A stretch of 64,000 nucleotides of DNA, taken from the NCBI RefSeq assembly GCF_029531845.1, contig NZ_JAMBPV010000003.1:248001-312000 (forward strand), written 5' to 3'. This document shows positions 16,796-25,692 of this stretch, in pieces (the stretch's first letter is position 1; every line of letters starts with the position of its first letter). This DNA comes from Staphylococcus equorum. Its GTDB lineage: Bacteria > Bacillota > Bacilli > Staphylococcales > Staphylococcaceae. The notes under the pieces were generated by a model, which saw only the letters and a program-made list of their open reading frames with translations, made no database searches and was not told the DNA's origin. The position numbers and the translations under genes are program-made.

Positions 16796-17492
16796 GATTA
16801 GCCTCCTTCACTGTACGTTTTTCAATGCGTTTTTCAAAATGCTCTCCTAAATAAATATAGTCTACGTATACGCCTGACATGTGTACTTCATCCGGATCGA
16901 TTTCTCCAACTTCAACTAATTCTTCAACTTCAACGACAGTCGTTGTGGCAGCCATTGCACATAAGGGATTGAAATTACGCGCAGTTTTTTCAAATACTAA
17001 ATTGCCGAAGGTGTCTGCTTTTTGTGCTTTTACAATACCGAAATCACCTTTAATCGCACGTTCCATGACATAAGTTTCACCATCAAATTCACGCGTCTCT
17101 TTACCTTCAGCGATTAACGTGCCTACACCCGTTTTTGTATAAAAAGCAGGTATCCCAGCGCCACCTGAACGTAATTTCTCAGCTAATGTACCTTGTGGTG
17201 TTAATTCTACATCTAATTCACCATTAATTAATTGTTGTTCAAATATTTTATTTTCACCCACGTAGGAACTAATCATTTTAGCAATTTGTTTTTTCTCTAA
17301 TAAACGGCCTAAGCCAAAATTATCTACACCACAGTTATTACTTACTACTGTTAAAGCTTTCGTGCCTTTCGTGCGGATTGCTTCGATACCGTGTTCTGGT
17401 ATGCCACATAAACCGAAGCCACCAGCAAGCACAGTCATGCCATCCTCTAGTCCATCGAATGCTGTATGTATATCATTAATTACTTTCGACAT
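16788..17492 (-). CDS. scoA: Succinyl-CoA:3-ketoacid (acetoacetate) CoA-transferase, subunit A
   Basis: 234 residues, full length for an alpha subunit. The glycine-rich TVLAGGFGLCGIPE motif near 19-33 forms the CoA-binding oxyanion loop; SNNCGVDNFGLGRLL near 51-65 and RSGGAGIPAFYTKTGVGT near 107-124 are family signatures. It is the first gene of a three-gene operon with scoB and 3-hydroxybutyrate dehydrogenase. A consensus cre site lies about 85-100 bases upstream of the start, which points to repression by CcpA when preferred sugars are present. Confidence 0.9.
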   Translation of the reverse strand: MSKVINDIHTAFDGLEDGMTVLAGGFGLCGIPEHGIEAIRTKGTKALTVVSNNCGVDNFGLGRLLEKKQIAKMISSYVGENKIFEQQLINGELDVELTPQGTLAEKLRSGGAGIPAFYTKTGVGTLIAEGKETREFDGETYVMERAIKGDFGIVKAQKADTFGNLVFEKTARNFNPLCAMAATTTVVEVEELVEVGEIDPDEVHMSGVYVDYIYLGEHFEKRIEKRTVKEANHG

Positions 17493-17577
17493 AAATAAAC
17501 CTCATTTCTATCTATTGTTTTAACACCTAGTACTAAAAACGATTATACTTGAAAGTTCTAGGGAAGTCTTTTATTTA

Positions 17578-17592
17578 TGTTTGCGGTTACAT
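17578..17592 (-). promoter_or_regulatory. Catabolite-responsive element (cre) upstream of scoA
   Basis: On the minus strand ATGTAACCGCAAACA fits every position of the Firmicute cre consensus WTGNAANCGNWNNCW. It lies 86-100 bases before the scoA start. This predicts CcpA control of the CoA-transferase/3-hydroxybutyrate dehydrogenase operon. A TATAAT-like sequence (TATAATC on the minus strand near 17540) lies between it and the gene. Confidence 0.65.
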
Positions 17593-17616
17593 TTATATTT
17601 GTAGTTCAATTAACAA

Positions 17617-17649
17617 TAAAAAATAGGCAGCCTGATAATGGCTACCTAT
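17617..17649 (-). terminator. Terminator of the glycopolymer locus
   Basis: On the minus strand ATAGGTAGCC and GGCTGCCTAT form a 10-bp stem (one G-T wobble) with a 7-base loop, followed by TTTTTATT. It lies 26 bases after the stop of the gene at 17675. Confidence 0.82.
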
Positions 17650-17674
17650 CTATCCTTACTATAATTGCTATATT

Positions 17675-19420
17675 TTATTTATTTAATAACATCTTATTCA
17701 ATAACATTAACTGCTCTGGTATACTATTTCTAGAAACATCTGGATGACTTTTAATATGCTCATCGACTCTATTGATTTTATTAATATTATTCCCTTGAAT
17801 CTTAGAAATCATAGAAAAATTAAATGGAACATTTTCAGAACCAATTATATATTTTTCTTTTGTACTCTGTTTTGATAAATTATTATTAATATCTTCGCTA
17901 ATATCTTCTTTTCTTAATCCTTTTAAGAAGTGGTCGTCTTTAACGTTATACTCGCCTAAACTTATAATCGGATCTATTGCTAAACATTTCAAATCTAATT
18001 TAGAACCAAAATATAACGAGCCTGTACCGCCTTTTGATGCTCCATATAATACTATATCGTCTTCTTCAATACGTAATTCATCTTTTACACGGTGAATTGC
18101 ATTTGAAATATCCATTTCTAAATTATGATTATTAGTACTATTTATATAATGTGAGCCATGTGAACAATTTAAATCCATAATTCTCATAGTATGAACATTC
18201 TTCACTAAGCTTCTTTCTATACCGTTAAAAAATTTTGGAAACATTCTGTCCGTCATTAAGTAGTTATCATATACATCTGCAGCTGGCATACATGTGAAAA
18301 TAACAAGTAATTTTTTATTATCTTCGCTCCTATTATCTTTTTTATCTTTTGGTTCATCTAGTGTGTAAAAACTATTACCTTGTTGAATTAAATCATTTCT
18401 TCTCCACAATTCCTTTACATAGTTTCTCTTGTATAATTTAGAAATACCTTCGGTGTGAAAATACAAAATATAATCATTTGCCAATAAATCTTTATATAGA
18501 TTATAAGCAACTTCATTTTTCCTAGCTAATTCAATTATATTTTTCTCGGAATTTAAAATAACTTCAACAACTTTAGTATTTAAAATTTCATATTCATCAT
18601 CTAAATACATTCTTTGGATCGTTTTATGGCCTTCTTTTAAAATTGCATCTTTTCCTTTATGATTTTCCACAGTTTTAATTAGTTTATTTAAAAATGCATT
18701 ATAAAACTTGTCTTCATAGTGTAAGTAATATGGCCCCCACAAATGGTCTTTATTTAGAAAGTATTGTTTTTTAGTCATATCTAACTCAGAGACATCATAG
18801 TTATTAATAATATAATCATCTAAGCTATTCCACACTTCATTCATCTTACTAAATTCTTGCAATGCTATTCCTTTTTCTTCTCTCATTTTTGTTAATGAAG
18901 TACCATCTGCGAACAAGTCAGAGAATCTAGCCTTCACTAATATGACTTCACAGTTGGGCACTTCTGTTTTCATGAAATTAAAGAATTTAGCCACTGCTTC
19001 TTTCCAGATATTAATGTATGCCTTATAGTTTTCAATTATATTGATACTCTCTAGATTTTTAAATTGAGGTAAATCTTTAAAGTTTGGGTTAGCGGTTATA
19101 TATTGATTATCTTCTATTTTAATTAGCCCAAATTTAACATCTGGGTCTAAATCAATTAATAAATAATCTGGAGCTTTCTCTTTTAGTATTGATAAGAATT
19201 CTTTACTATATTCCTTATATAATAAACTTTGCACATATGGTGATTTATCTAAAAACGTTTTATTGACATTTAATTCTAACTCATTAGACATTAAACTCGG
19301 AAGTGTTGTTTGGTTTTGATGTGCTATAACATCAAAGTAGCCTTTATAATTAGGATTGAATTTTGTATTAAAATTATCTCTTGTAATACATGAACCAATA
19401 GTTGCTATTTTTACAGTCAT
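17675..19420 (-). CDS. Two-part surface-polysaccharide protein: DUF6270-like N-terminus plus XcbB/CpsF-like hydrolase-fold C-terminus
   Basis: 581 residues. The start IATIGSCITRDNF (5-17), a DLDPDVKFG segment near 101 and KDHLWGPYYLHYEDKFY near 222-238 match the DUF6270 pattern (an SGNH-like GSCxxR start). The second half has LLVIFTCMPAADVYDNYLMTDRMF, DLNCSHGSHYINS and YGASKGGTGSLYFG (roughly 385-470), like XcbB/CpsF capsule-biosynthesis proteins with an alpha/beta-hydrolase GxSxGG elbow. Both kinds of domain occur in capsule and teichoic-type loci; activity is unproven. The gene is visibly more AT-rich than the core genes, lies directly downstream of a glycerophosphotransferase gene and ends at a good terminator. 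A role in modifying a surface glycopolymer is inference. Confidence 0.68.
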   Translation of the reverse strand: MTVKIATIGSCITRDNFNTKFNPNYKGYFDVIAHQNQTTLPSLMSNELELNVNKTFLDKSPYVQSLLYKEYSKEFLSILKEKAPDYLLIDLDPDVKFGLIKIEDNQYITANPNFKDLPQFKNLESINIIENYKAYINIWKEAVAKFFNFMKTEVPNCEVILVKARFSDLFADGTSLTKMREEKGIALQEFSKMNEVWNSLDDYIINNYDVSELDMTKKQYFLNKDHLWGPYYLHYEDKFYNAFLNKLIKTVENHKGKDAILKEGHKTIQRMYLDDEYEILNTKVVEVILNSEKNIIELARKNEVAYNLYKDLLANDYILYFHTEGISKLYKRNYVKELWRRNDLIQQGNSFYTLDEPKDKKDNRSEDNKKLLVIFTCMPAADVYDNYLMTDRMFPKFFNGIERSLVKNVHTMRIMDLNCSHGSHYINSTNNHNLEMDISNAIHRVKDELRIEEDDIVLYGASKGGTGSLYFGSKLDLKCLAIDPIISLGEYNVKDDHFLKGLRKEDISEDINNNLSKQSTKEKYIIGSENVPFNFSMISKIQGNNINKINRVDEHIKSHPDVSRNSIPEQLMLLNKMLLNK

Positions 19421-19543
19421 TTTTTCACTTACTTTCGTTATATAGTATGTAATAAATCAGCCTGATATAAATATCAGACCAATCCTTGATAAATAACATC
19501 GAAACATTCTATTGTTTAAACGAGGTTATTTAAATAGTTAAAA

Positions 19544-21895
19544 TTACTTTTCACTTTGATTATCTGTAATACCAGTAGAATCACTAAATACTTCAGCCAA
19601 TATATTTTGTCCGCTACCTATTTTATCGTTCGTCATTAAGCGATTAATTAAAGTGGAATAATCGATGTGGCTAATACTTTTAATTTGAAGCCCTAGTTTA
19701 TATTCATCTAACGATGCAATTGGGAAATTTCCTAACTCAAAAATATCAAAATAAAAACCAATATCTTTTTGGTACCCTTCCGCATCTTCTTGTAAAAGTA
19801 ATATCGGTTTATTTAAATGTGCAAAATCAAAAATTGTTGATGAATAGTCTGTTATCATAGATTCACACAATATATAAAGCTCTTGTATATCTACAAATTC
19901 ATTATAAAAACAGTGGATTCTAGCATCTAAATCATTATATTTACTTCTCAACATGCCTTCATTAGGATGTAGTTTAATGATAATTTCATATTCTTCAGGC
20001 AAATAACTCAGTAATTTTTTTAAATCAATACTCGTCAGATGCTCTCTTTCATCTTTTCTCCAAGTAGGACAAAACAAGACATATTTTTTATCGTCATTAA
20101 CTGTAAATAAGTATTTTCTTTGTAATCTCTTTCTTTCTTCATAATTATTATTTTCAATTAAATATTCATTTCTAGGTGCACCATGCTGTAAAATGTTTAA
20201 ATTTGGATTTTCTTTCAACGGAAATGCAGATTTGAGAAGCATTGTATTAGTATTCGAAGAAGTAATTAAATAGTCCCATTTCATCATACGAGGTTTAAAT
20301 TGCATCACTTGGGTTGTCTTTTCAGTTTCGTCACTTAAATCGTTGACCATTTTTTTCAACGGAAAACCATGCCATGTTTGAATAAACACTTGATTATTAT
20401 GCTTATAAACTTTATCCCATGAATTACCGTTCATAAAGATATACTTACAATTTCTAAATTTTTCAATATAATTTTGAGTACCGAATCGTATGGGAATGAA
20501 CCCACAATTTCTAATTTCAATATCTACTAATGAGTTAGAAGAACTCACAAAAATTTCTTTTTCGTTATAATGTTTCTGTATACTTAAGGCAATATATTTA
20601 GGGTCTCCACTAAAATTATTACCATGAAATGACTCAATAAACACTTTGTTCTCTTGTGGTGTAATGTTATCCAGTATTTTTTTATTTAGATTTTCTTTTC
20701 TTTTTTTATAATAATTTTTAAATCCTCGGAAGAAAAATTCATTTTTAAAGATTCTACTTAAAAAAGGCTTTTCTTTTAACTTTTTATATAAAATTTTGCC
20801 ACTATTTAGTTTTTCTATTTTATTTTTAGGTTTGAAAGTATATTTGCCCTTATAGTTTTTTATTGCTAATGAATGACCTTTTATAACTTGGTTAAAATTA
20901 GCTATATATTTTTCGCTATATTCACTATCAATAAATTCTTTATTTAAATTATCAAAATCAATATCTCTTTCTTGTTGCGTATATTTACTGTCAATCAATG
21001 ATATTAATATTTCACTATCTTCTATAATGTTTTTTTCTAAAAATCGAACAGCATAGTATTTTGAATAAACATCTTGTAATACATTATCATTACCAGGGTA
21101 AACTAATGCTCTATTCCCATGAGCAATTGTTTCTAAAATAGAATAACCTAGTGTTTCATAAGGAGATGAAGATATATAAATATAGTTAAACGGTTCTTTC
21201 TCATTTATATGAACGTTGCTTTGTAAATTATAATACTTCACAAGGTTTTTATATAATACCTCTGATGGACCATAACCTATAATATATAGTTGTATATCAT
21301 TTTTGTTTGTATTCTTAACGATATAATTCATCAGTTTAATCACATATGATATATCCTTAATACTATCTTCAAATCTAGCTTTAATTAATAAATTTCTTTT
21401 AGTATTAATCGGTTTTTCTTTAATATCAATATGTTCTGCATTAACATATTGATAGAATACTGACTCATAATTATATTTATTAATAAATTTATTTTTTATG
21501 CCTTCAGTACTAACTCTAATACTATCAATAACATCTAAAGATAAATCTAATGTTTCATCAATATACTCTAACGGACCGTGTATTTCCCCAATAATTTTAA
21601 TGTCCTGGTTTTTGTTCTTGACGTCTTTTGCACAAACAAATAATTCTTCTCTCGTTATAATCAACAAATCTCCGTATGCTATATCATCTATTTTATCAAA
21701 TTTCAATATATTTAAATTCGTATTATCAATGTTTTCATGAATAATTAATCGTGTTATTTCATCATCTTTAAAATCTAATTTATTGAAATAATTTATGTGA
21801 TGTCCATTTTCTAAAAATGATTTTATCAAATTTATGTTACTTCTTGATGTTCCTCCTTTGGCAAAAATATTGTGTCCCAAAATATTAATATTCAT
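19544..21895 (-). CDS. Bifunctional glycosyltransferase / CDP-glycerol glycerophosphotransferase
   Basis: About 783 residues. The N-terminal third looks like a GT4-type glycosyltransferase (GHNIFAKGGTSRSNINLIKSF, then ISSSPYETLGYSILETIAHGNRALVYPG near 245-275). After a basic linker the C-terminal half has the TagB/TagF hallmarks: IQTWHGFPLKKM near 507, LHPNEG near 640 and DYSSTIFDFAHLNKPIL near 690. Such proteins build glycerol-phosphate polymers (teichoic acid or capsule) on the inner membrane face. An ATG five codons upstream (21910) exists, but AAAGGTGAGG inside those codons is the better ribosome site for the ATG at 21895. AT-rich, paired with the DUF6270/XcbB-like gene 123 bases downstream. 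Confidence 0.8.
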   Translation of the reverse strand: MNINILGHNIFAKGGTSRSNINLIKSFLENGHHINYFNKLDFKDDEITRLIIHENIDNTNLNILKFDKIDDIAYGDLLIITREELFVCAKDVKNKNQDIKIIGEIHGPLEYIDETLDLSLDVIDSIRVSTEGIKNKFINKYNYESVFYQYVNAEHIDIKEKPINTKRNLLIKARFEDSIKDISYVIKLMNYIVKNTNKNDIQLYIIGYGPSEVLYKNLVKYYNLQSNVHINEKEPFNYIYISSSPYETLGYSILETIAHGNRALVYPGNDNVLQDVYSKYYAVRFLEKNIIEDSEILISLIDSKYTQQERDIDFDNLNKEFIDSEYSEKYIANFNQVIKGHSLAIKNYKGKYTFKPKNKIEKLNSGKILYKKLKEKPFLSRIFKNEFFFRGFKNYYKKRKENLNKKILDNITPQENKVFIESFHGNNFSGDPKYIALSIQKHYNEKEIFVSSSNSLVDIEIRNCGFIPIRFGTQNYIEKFRNCKYIFMNGNSWDKVYKHNNQVFIQTWHGFPLKKMVNDLSDETEKTTQVMQFKPRMMKWDYLITSSNTNTMLLKSAFPLKENPNLNILQHGAPRNEYLIENNNYEERKRLQRKYLFTVNDDKKYVLFCPTWRKDEREHLTSIDLKKLLSYLPEEYEIIIKLHPNEGMLRSKYNDLDARIHCFYNEFVDIQELYILCESMITDYSSTIFDFAHLNKPILLLQEDAEGYQKDIGFYFDIFELGNFPIASLDEYKLGLQIKSISHIDYSTLINRLMTNDKIGSGQNILAEVFSDSTGITDNQSEK

Positions 21896-22137
21896 TACCT
21901 CACCTTTCATTCACTCAATATTCCCCATTTGCTCAACTGTAATTTAAGTCGTCATTTTCCCTTAGCGTTCATATAAAAACTACGTCCATTATAATGTACT
22001 AAAATATTTAAAGCTATAATCCTTAAATAAAATTCAGATTAAGTTATCATTACATACAAAAATATTATTTATTATGAATACTCAAAAAAACGCGTAATCA
22101 ATGAACTTCATAACTATATTTTTTTCAATATTAAAAA

Positions 22138-22165
22138 AAGAGAACGTAATAAATTACGTTCTCTT
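22138..22165 (-). terminator. Terminator after the acetyltransferase pair
   Basis: A 13-bp perfect stem (AAGAGAACGTAAT on the minus strand) with a 2-base gap at the tip is followed on the minus strand by TTTTTTTAAT, 23 bases after the stop at 22189. The 293-base region between this gene and the glycopolymer operon (21896-22188) otherwise shows only AT-rich DNA and the presumed glycopolymer promoter. Confidence 0.85.
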
Positions 22166-22188
22166 CCCTCTAACCGTTATTCTGTTTT

Positions 22189-22695
22189 TTATGCTATCTC
22201 AATCTGGAAACGGCGTATTACTGTACCATCATCTAATGTAGATGGTTCGATTTCTTCGCCACCGTTATGTTTAATTACTGCTACGGAAACTTCATTATCT
22301 TGATCACAAGTAATCAAAGCTTCTTGAACACCAATTCTTGATAAGTAGTCTAATGATTTCTTCAACAACTTATTGCCAAAACCTTTACCACGGTATTTTT
22401 TGCGAATGCCGTAGCCAACATGGCCGCCGACTTTTTTCAGTCTATCGTTTAAGTTATGACGAATATTGGCAGCACCGATGATTTCATCATCATCTATTAA
22501 AAACAATGTCGTATTATCTACAGATTCATCGTGTGACTTGTTATCTGCTAATTCGTGAACTATTTCTTCAAAATTACTATATTTCGTAATGTTCGTAATC
22601 TCGGGCACTACCTTCTCATCATGATCAATCCATTCTCTCATATAATCACAATATAATGCTTCGTCACCCATTGTTAATTCTCTAAATTCAACCAT
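22189..22695 (-). CDS. GNAT-family N-acetyltransferase
   Basis: 168 residues from the chosen start. The acetyl-CoA binding loop GHVGYGIRKKYRGKGFGNKLLK (about 93-114, R/Q-x-x-G-x-G/A motif as YRGKGFG) and the preceding beta-strand GAANIRHNL identify a GNAT fold. An in-frame upstream ATG (22728) would overlap the neighbouring gene, whereas the ATG at 22695 has an ideal AAGGAGTG ribosome site six bases before it, so the shorter form is preferred. It follows another acetyltransferase gene and probably shares its transcript. Acceptor substrate unknown. Confidence 0.82.
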   Translation of the reverse strand: MVEFRELTMGDEALYCDYMREWIDHDEKVVPEITNITKYSNFEEIVHELADNKSHDESVDNTTLFLIDDDEIIGAANIRHNLNDRLKKVGGHVGYGIRKKYRGKGFGNKLLKKSLDYLSRIGVQEALITCDQDNEVSVAVIKHNGGEEIEPSTLDDGTVIRRFQIEIA

Positions 22696-22720
22696 GTTGA
22701 CACTCCTTCCTTCTAAGTAA

Positions 22721-23293
22721 TTACTCATCTATGATTTCGTTGTGTGTATTTAAATAGTACACATAATGATCTGTCCATTTACCATTCTCAAATATGAAAC
22801 CTTTGCGCACACATTCGAATTGAAAGCCCACTTTCTCAATCAAACCGATTGAAGGCACATTATCTACGTTGATATGTGCTTCAAGTCTGTGAAAATGCAG
22901 TGTATCTCGTGCTTGTTTAACTAATTCTGTCACTGCTTCATAAGCAAAGCCTTGATTCCAGTACTGATTATGAATAAAATAACCAATTTCAGCCCACTGA
23001 AAATTGTCTCGGCTTAAGTTTTTAATATCAAGCATCCCCAAATGATTCATATCTTTATCAAAAATCCCAAAGATATATAAATCATCTGTTTCAATGGCTT
23101 CTTGCTGCCTTACTATAAGTGCCGCAAACCAGGGTTCAGTCGAATGTGACATATCTACTTGGCCCTTATCATATTTAAATTGAGATGGCTTACGGTTTAC
23201 AAAACCACGCAACCATGTTTCATAATCATTTTCTTCCAACGGTCTAATGATAAGGCGTTGTGTAGTAAAATGCAACCCTAAATTTTTTGTCAT
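22721..23293 (-). CDS. RimJ/RimL-type GNAT N-acetyltransferase
   Basis: 190 residues. The start LHFTTQRLIIRPLEENDYETW, the strand LGMLDIKNL, the acetyl-CoA loop IGYFIHNQYWNQGFAYEA near 106-123 and the C-terminal LEAHINVDNVPSIGLIEKVGF pattern are characteristic of ribosomal-protein-alanine or aminoglycoside-type acetyltransferases of the Acetyltransf_3 family. Substrate cannot be told. A 1-mismatch cre-like sequence (ATGAAAGCGTATCTT, 23347-23361) lies about 55 bases upstream. The 372-base divergent gap upstream (23294-23665) also holds a perfect 13-bp inverted repeat at 23456-23485. Confidence 0.82.
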   Translation of the reverse strand: MTKNLGLHFTTQRLIIRPLEENDYETWLRGFVNRKPSQFKYDKGQVDMSHSTEPWFAALIVRQQEAIETDDLYIFGIFDKDMNHLGMLDIKNLSRDNFQWAEIGYFIHNQYWNQGFAYEAVTELVKQARDTLHFHRLEAHINVDNVPSIGLIEKVGFQFECVRKGFIFENGKWTDHYVYYLNTHNEIIDE

Positions 23294-23455
23294 CTAAAAT
23301 CCCCTTCATACCGCCATCTGTTATCTAAACTATAACATTTTTCACCATGAAAGCGTATCTTTCACTACGCTTTATAACTTAGCGCTAATTAATTAAAATT
23401 TCCAACACTTTATAAAAGTACATTTATGCTTTTAAGTCATTACTTAAATATTAGC

Positions 23456-23485
23456 AGTAATTTTAAATTAACATTTAAAATTACT
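23456..23485. repeat. Perfect 13-bp inverted repeat in a divergent intergenic region
   Basis: AGTAATTTTAAAT and its exact complement are separated by TAAC. The dyad is AT-rich and lies midway between the divergent acetyltransferase and membrane-protein genes. It could be an operator; there is no T-tract, so a terminator is unlikely. Confidence 0.55.
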
Positions 23486-23665
23486 TTTCTGTTAATAGAA
23501 AGACCATTAGTTTATAGTGTAAAAATACCATTTTAAGGGTATATGGATAAGTGAAAGTATTGGATGAATTATATTGTGCTTAGACATTTAGAATTACCTC
23601 TAGTAAAAAACACATCTCTTAACTATAAAATGACATGAGTTTGGTATCTTAAGGAGGTTTTTACT

Positions 23666-24109
23666 ATGACTCATAATAGATCTAAAAAGTTATTTCTGTT
23701 TTTTGGTGTACTGTCATGGTTATCAGTAATGATTTTATTCATTCTGCCAATCTTAGCACCTTATCAAAATTATATTGAATCTAAAAATGGTTTGGCACTC
23801 GGTTGGATTATTGTACTACTTGTCTTCATCACATTATTTTATGTCGCTACCTTAGTACTTGATATATATAGTCCTATCGCAACACAAGTATTACAATTTG
23901 TGCTGTTAACTGTAGTCATTATTTGTGCAGTACCATCAATTACTGCGTTTATTCTGGCATCATTCGTAGTAGATATTAGTATTGTTGAAATATTTATTCC
24001 AATTGTACTTGTCATACTAGCAAGTATGCTTCATATCTTATGGTTCACAATCCCATTTATCCAAAATAAACAAACACGCAAACGTTTAAAGTCTAAAACA
24101 GGACTTTAA
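23666..24109 (+). CDS. Membrane protein of unknown function
   Basis: 147 residues with four hydrophobic segments (about 10-30, 42-66, 72-93 and 98-128) and a basic C-terminal tail (NKQTRKRLKSKTGL), giving a four-helix inner-membrane protein with the tail probably inside. A strong AAGGAGG ribosome site precedes the ATG. I do not recognise the family and no catalytic motif is visible. It is a single plus-strand gene closed by a bidirectional terminator shared with kbl. Confidence 0.7.
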   Translation: MTHNRSKKLFLFFGVLSWLSVMILFILPILAPYQNYIESKNGLALGWIIVLLVFITLFYVATLVLDIYSPIATQVLQFVLLTVVIICAVPSITAFILASFVVDISIVEIFIPIVLVILASMLHILWFTIPFIQNKQTRKRLKSKTGL

Positions 24110-24168
24110 ATAACGATGAAAACCCTGGTTACTTTAGTTATACTCAATTTATTCCCTTTCAATTCATA

Positions 24169-24219
24169 AAAAAAACGAGAGCAGAACAGAAATCAAAATT
24201 TGATTTCTGTTCTGCTCTC
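24169..24219. terminator. Long bidirectional terminator
   Basis: A near-perfect hairpin of about 20 bp (arms start GAGAGCAGAACAGAAATC) at 24177-24219 is preceded by eight A and so acts best on the minus strand, after kbl (stop 24312), though it also follows the plus-strand membrane-protein gene. Confidence 0.85.
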
Positions 24220-24311
24220 ATAATACTGGTTAGGTATCAGACATCTACTACCACTATAACGGTTGAGTCTGAGCCACATATTAATGCCTCAAACTCTAGT
24301 TTAAATAATTA

Positions 24312-25502
24312 CTATTTAATTATTCCTAGCTCTTTACCTACTTTCTCAAACGCAGCTAATGCTTGGTCTAGCATTTCTTTCGTGTGTGCAGCTGTTGGCA
24401 TGTTTCGAACACGTCCTGTGCCTTTCGGGACCGTTGGGAAGACAATTGACTTCACATAGATGCCTTCGTCTTTTAAACGGCTACTAAATGCTTGCGTTTC
24501 TTTCTCATCGCCAATAATTACTGGTGTGATTGGTGTTTCTGAGTTACCAATATCAAATCCAAGTTCTTTTAACCCAGCTTTTAAATAATTACCATTATCC
24601 CAAAGTTTATCATGTAATTCTGTAGAAGCCATTAATTTTTTCACTGATTCAGTGATAGCTTTAGTATCTCCAGGCGCTAATGATGTTGAGAATAGAAATG
24701 GTCTTGATTGTACTTTCAACCAATCAATTAATGATTTCGTACCAGCTACATAACCGCCTACAACACCAATCGCTTTTGATAACGTACCCATTTGGAAATC
24801 AATTTTATCTTGTAAGCCAAAATGTTTTACTGTGCCTGCACCTTTACCCATCACGCCTGAACCATGTGCGTCATCTACATAAGTAATTAAGCCAAATTCT
24901 TCAGCAATTTCAACAATTTCTGGCAATTTCGCAACATCGCCATCCATACTGAATACACCATCAGTAATGTACATAACTTTATTATATTGACCAGACTCTA
25001 CTGTTTCTTTTGCTTTCGCACGTAGGTCTTCCATATCTGAGTGGTTTACACGAATAATTTTCGCTTTAGATAAACGACAACCATCTATAATAGATGCGTG
25101 ATTTAATTCATCTGAAAGAATGGCATCATTTTTATTCATAACAGCAGAAATAGCTGCCATATTACAGTTGAACCCTGATTGATATGCAATTGCTGCTTCA
25201 GTTCCTTTAAATTTAGCCAATGTTTCTTCTAATTCATCGTGTAAATCTAATGTACCATTAATCGAACGTACTGCGCCTGCACCAACACCATGTGTATCAA
25301 TTGCATCTTTCGCAGCTTGTTTTAAATCTTCATCTGTTGCTAGTCCTAAATAATTATTCGAAGATAAGTTAACATAATTTTTCCCGTTGATCTTAATTTC
25401 AGCGCCGTTTGCACCTTCAATTGTATCGATTTCATTGTATAACCCGTTATCCTTTAAATACTGAATATTTTCATCTAAAAAGCCATGTAGTGATTGTACC
25501 AC
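24312..25502 (-). CDS. kbl: Glycine C-acetyltransferase (2-amino-3-ketobutyrate CoA ligase)
   Basis: 396 residues, full length. A PLP enzyme of the alpha-oxoamine synthase family that splits 2-amino-3-oxobutyrate with CoA to glycine and acetyl-CoA. Signatures are [11 protein letters not shown] near 51, [21 protein letters not shown] near 73-93, the [15 protein letters not shown] cofactor segment near 204-218 and the [14 protein letters not shown] Schiff-base lysine near 234-247. The family also includes 8-amino-7-oxononanoate synthase, but no biotin genes are nearby. A cre-like palindrome lies 85 bases upstream, between this gene and the divergent amidohydrolase. Confidence 0.9.
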   Translation of the reverse strand: MVQSLHGFLDENIQYLKDNGLYNEIDTIEGANGAEIKINGKNYVNLSSNNYLGLATDEDLKQAAKDAIDTHGVGAGAVRSINGTLDLHDELEETLAKFKGTEAAIAYQSGFNCNMAAISAVMNKNDAILSDELNHASIIDGCRLSKAKIIRVNHSDMEDLRAKAKETVESGQYNKVMYITDGVFSMDGDVAKLPEIVEIAEEFGLITYVDDAHGSGVMGKGAGTVKHFGLQDKIDFQMGTLSKAIGVVGGYVAGTKSLIDWLKVQSRPFLFSTSLAPGDTKAITESVKKLMASTELHDKLWDNGNYLKAGLKELGFDIGNSETPITPVIIGDEKETQAFSSRLKDEGIYVKSIVFPTVPKGTGRVRNMPTAAHTKEMLDQALAAFEKVGKELGIIK

Positions 25503-25586
25503 TGCAAGTCCCCCTTTGGATTGTCTTTGTGTTTAAGTTAATCATAACCTATTTTTAAATTACATGGAAGTAGAATAACAATAAAA

Positions 25587-25600
25587 GGAAAGCGTTTTCC
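25587..25600. promoter_or_regulatory. cre-like palindrome between kbl and the M20 amidohydrolase gene
   Basis: GGAAAGCGTTTTCC matches the core of the strong cre form TGAAAGCGTTTTCA in 12 of 14 positions, differing only in the outer bases. It lies 85 bases upstream of kbl and about 90 before the divergent gene, so it could affect either or both. Confidence 0.45.
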
Positions 25601-25692
25601 GCAATTAGATTTATACGTTAATAATTGGTGGTACAGTTAAGTTATTTTAAATGGTATACTGGATAAAAATGACTAAGGAAGAAGGGTTGAAG

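Noticed and set aside
17675-21895. Complete capsule or teichoic acid gene cluster
   Set aside because: Only two genes are present; no exporter, polymerase or nucleotide-sugar genes are next to them.
22696-22728. Longer start for the GNAT gene
   Set aside because: The extension covers the AAGGAGTG ribosome site and overlaps the neighbouring gene.
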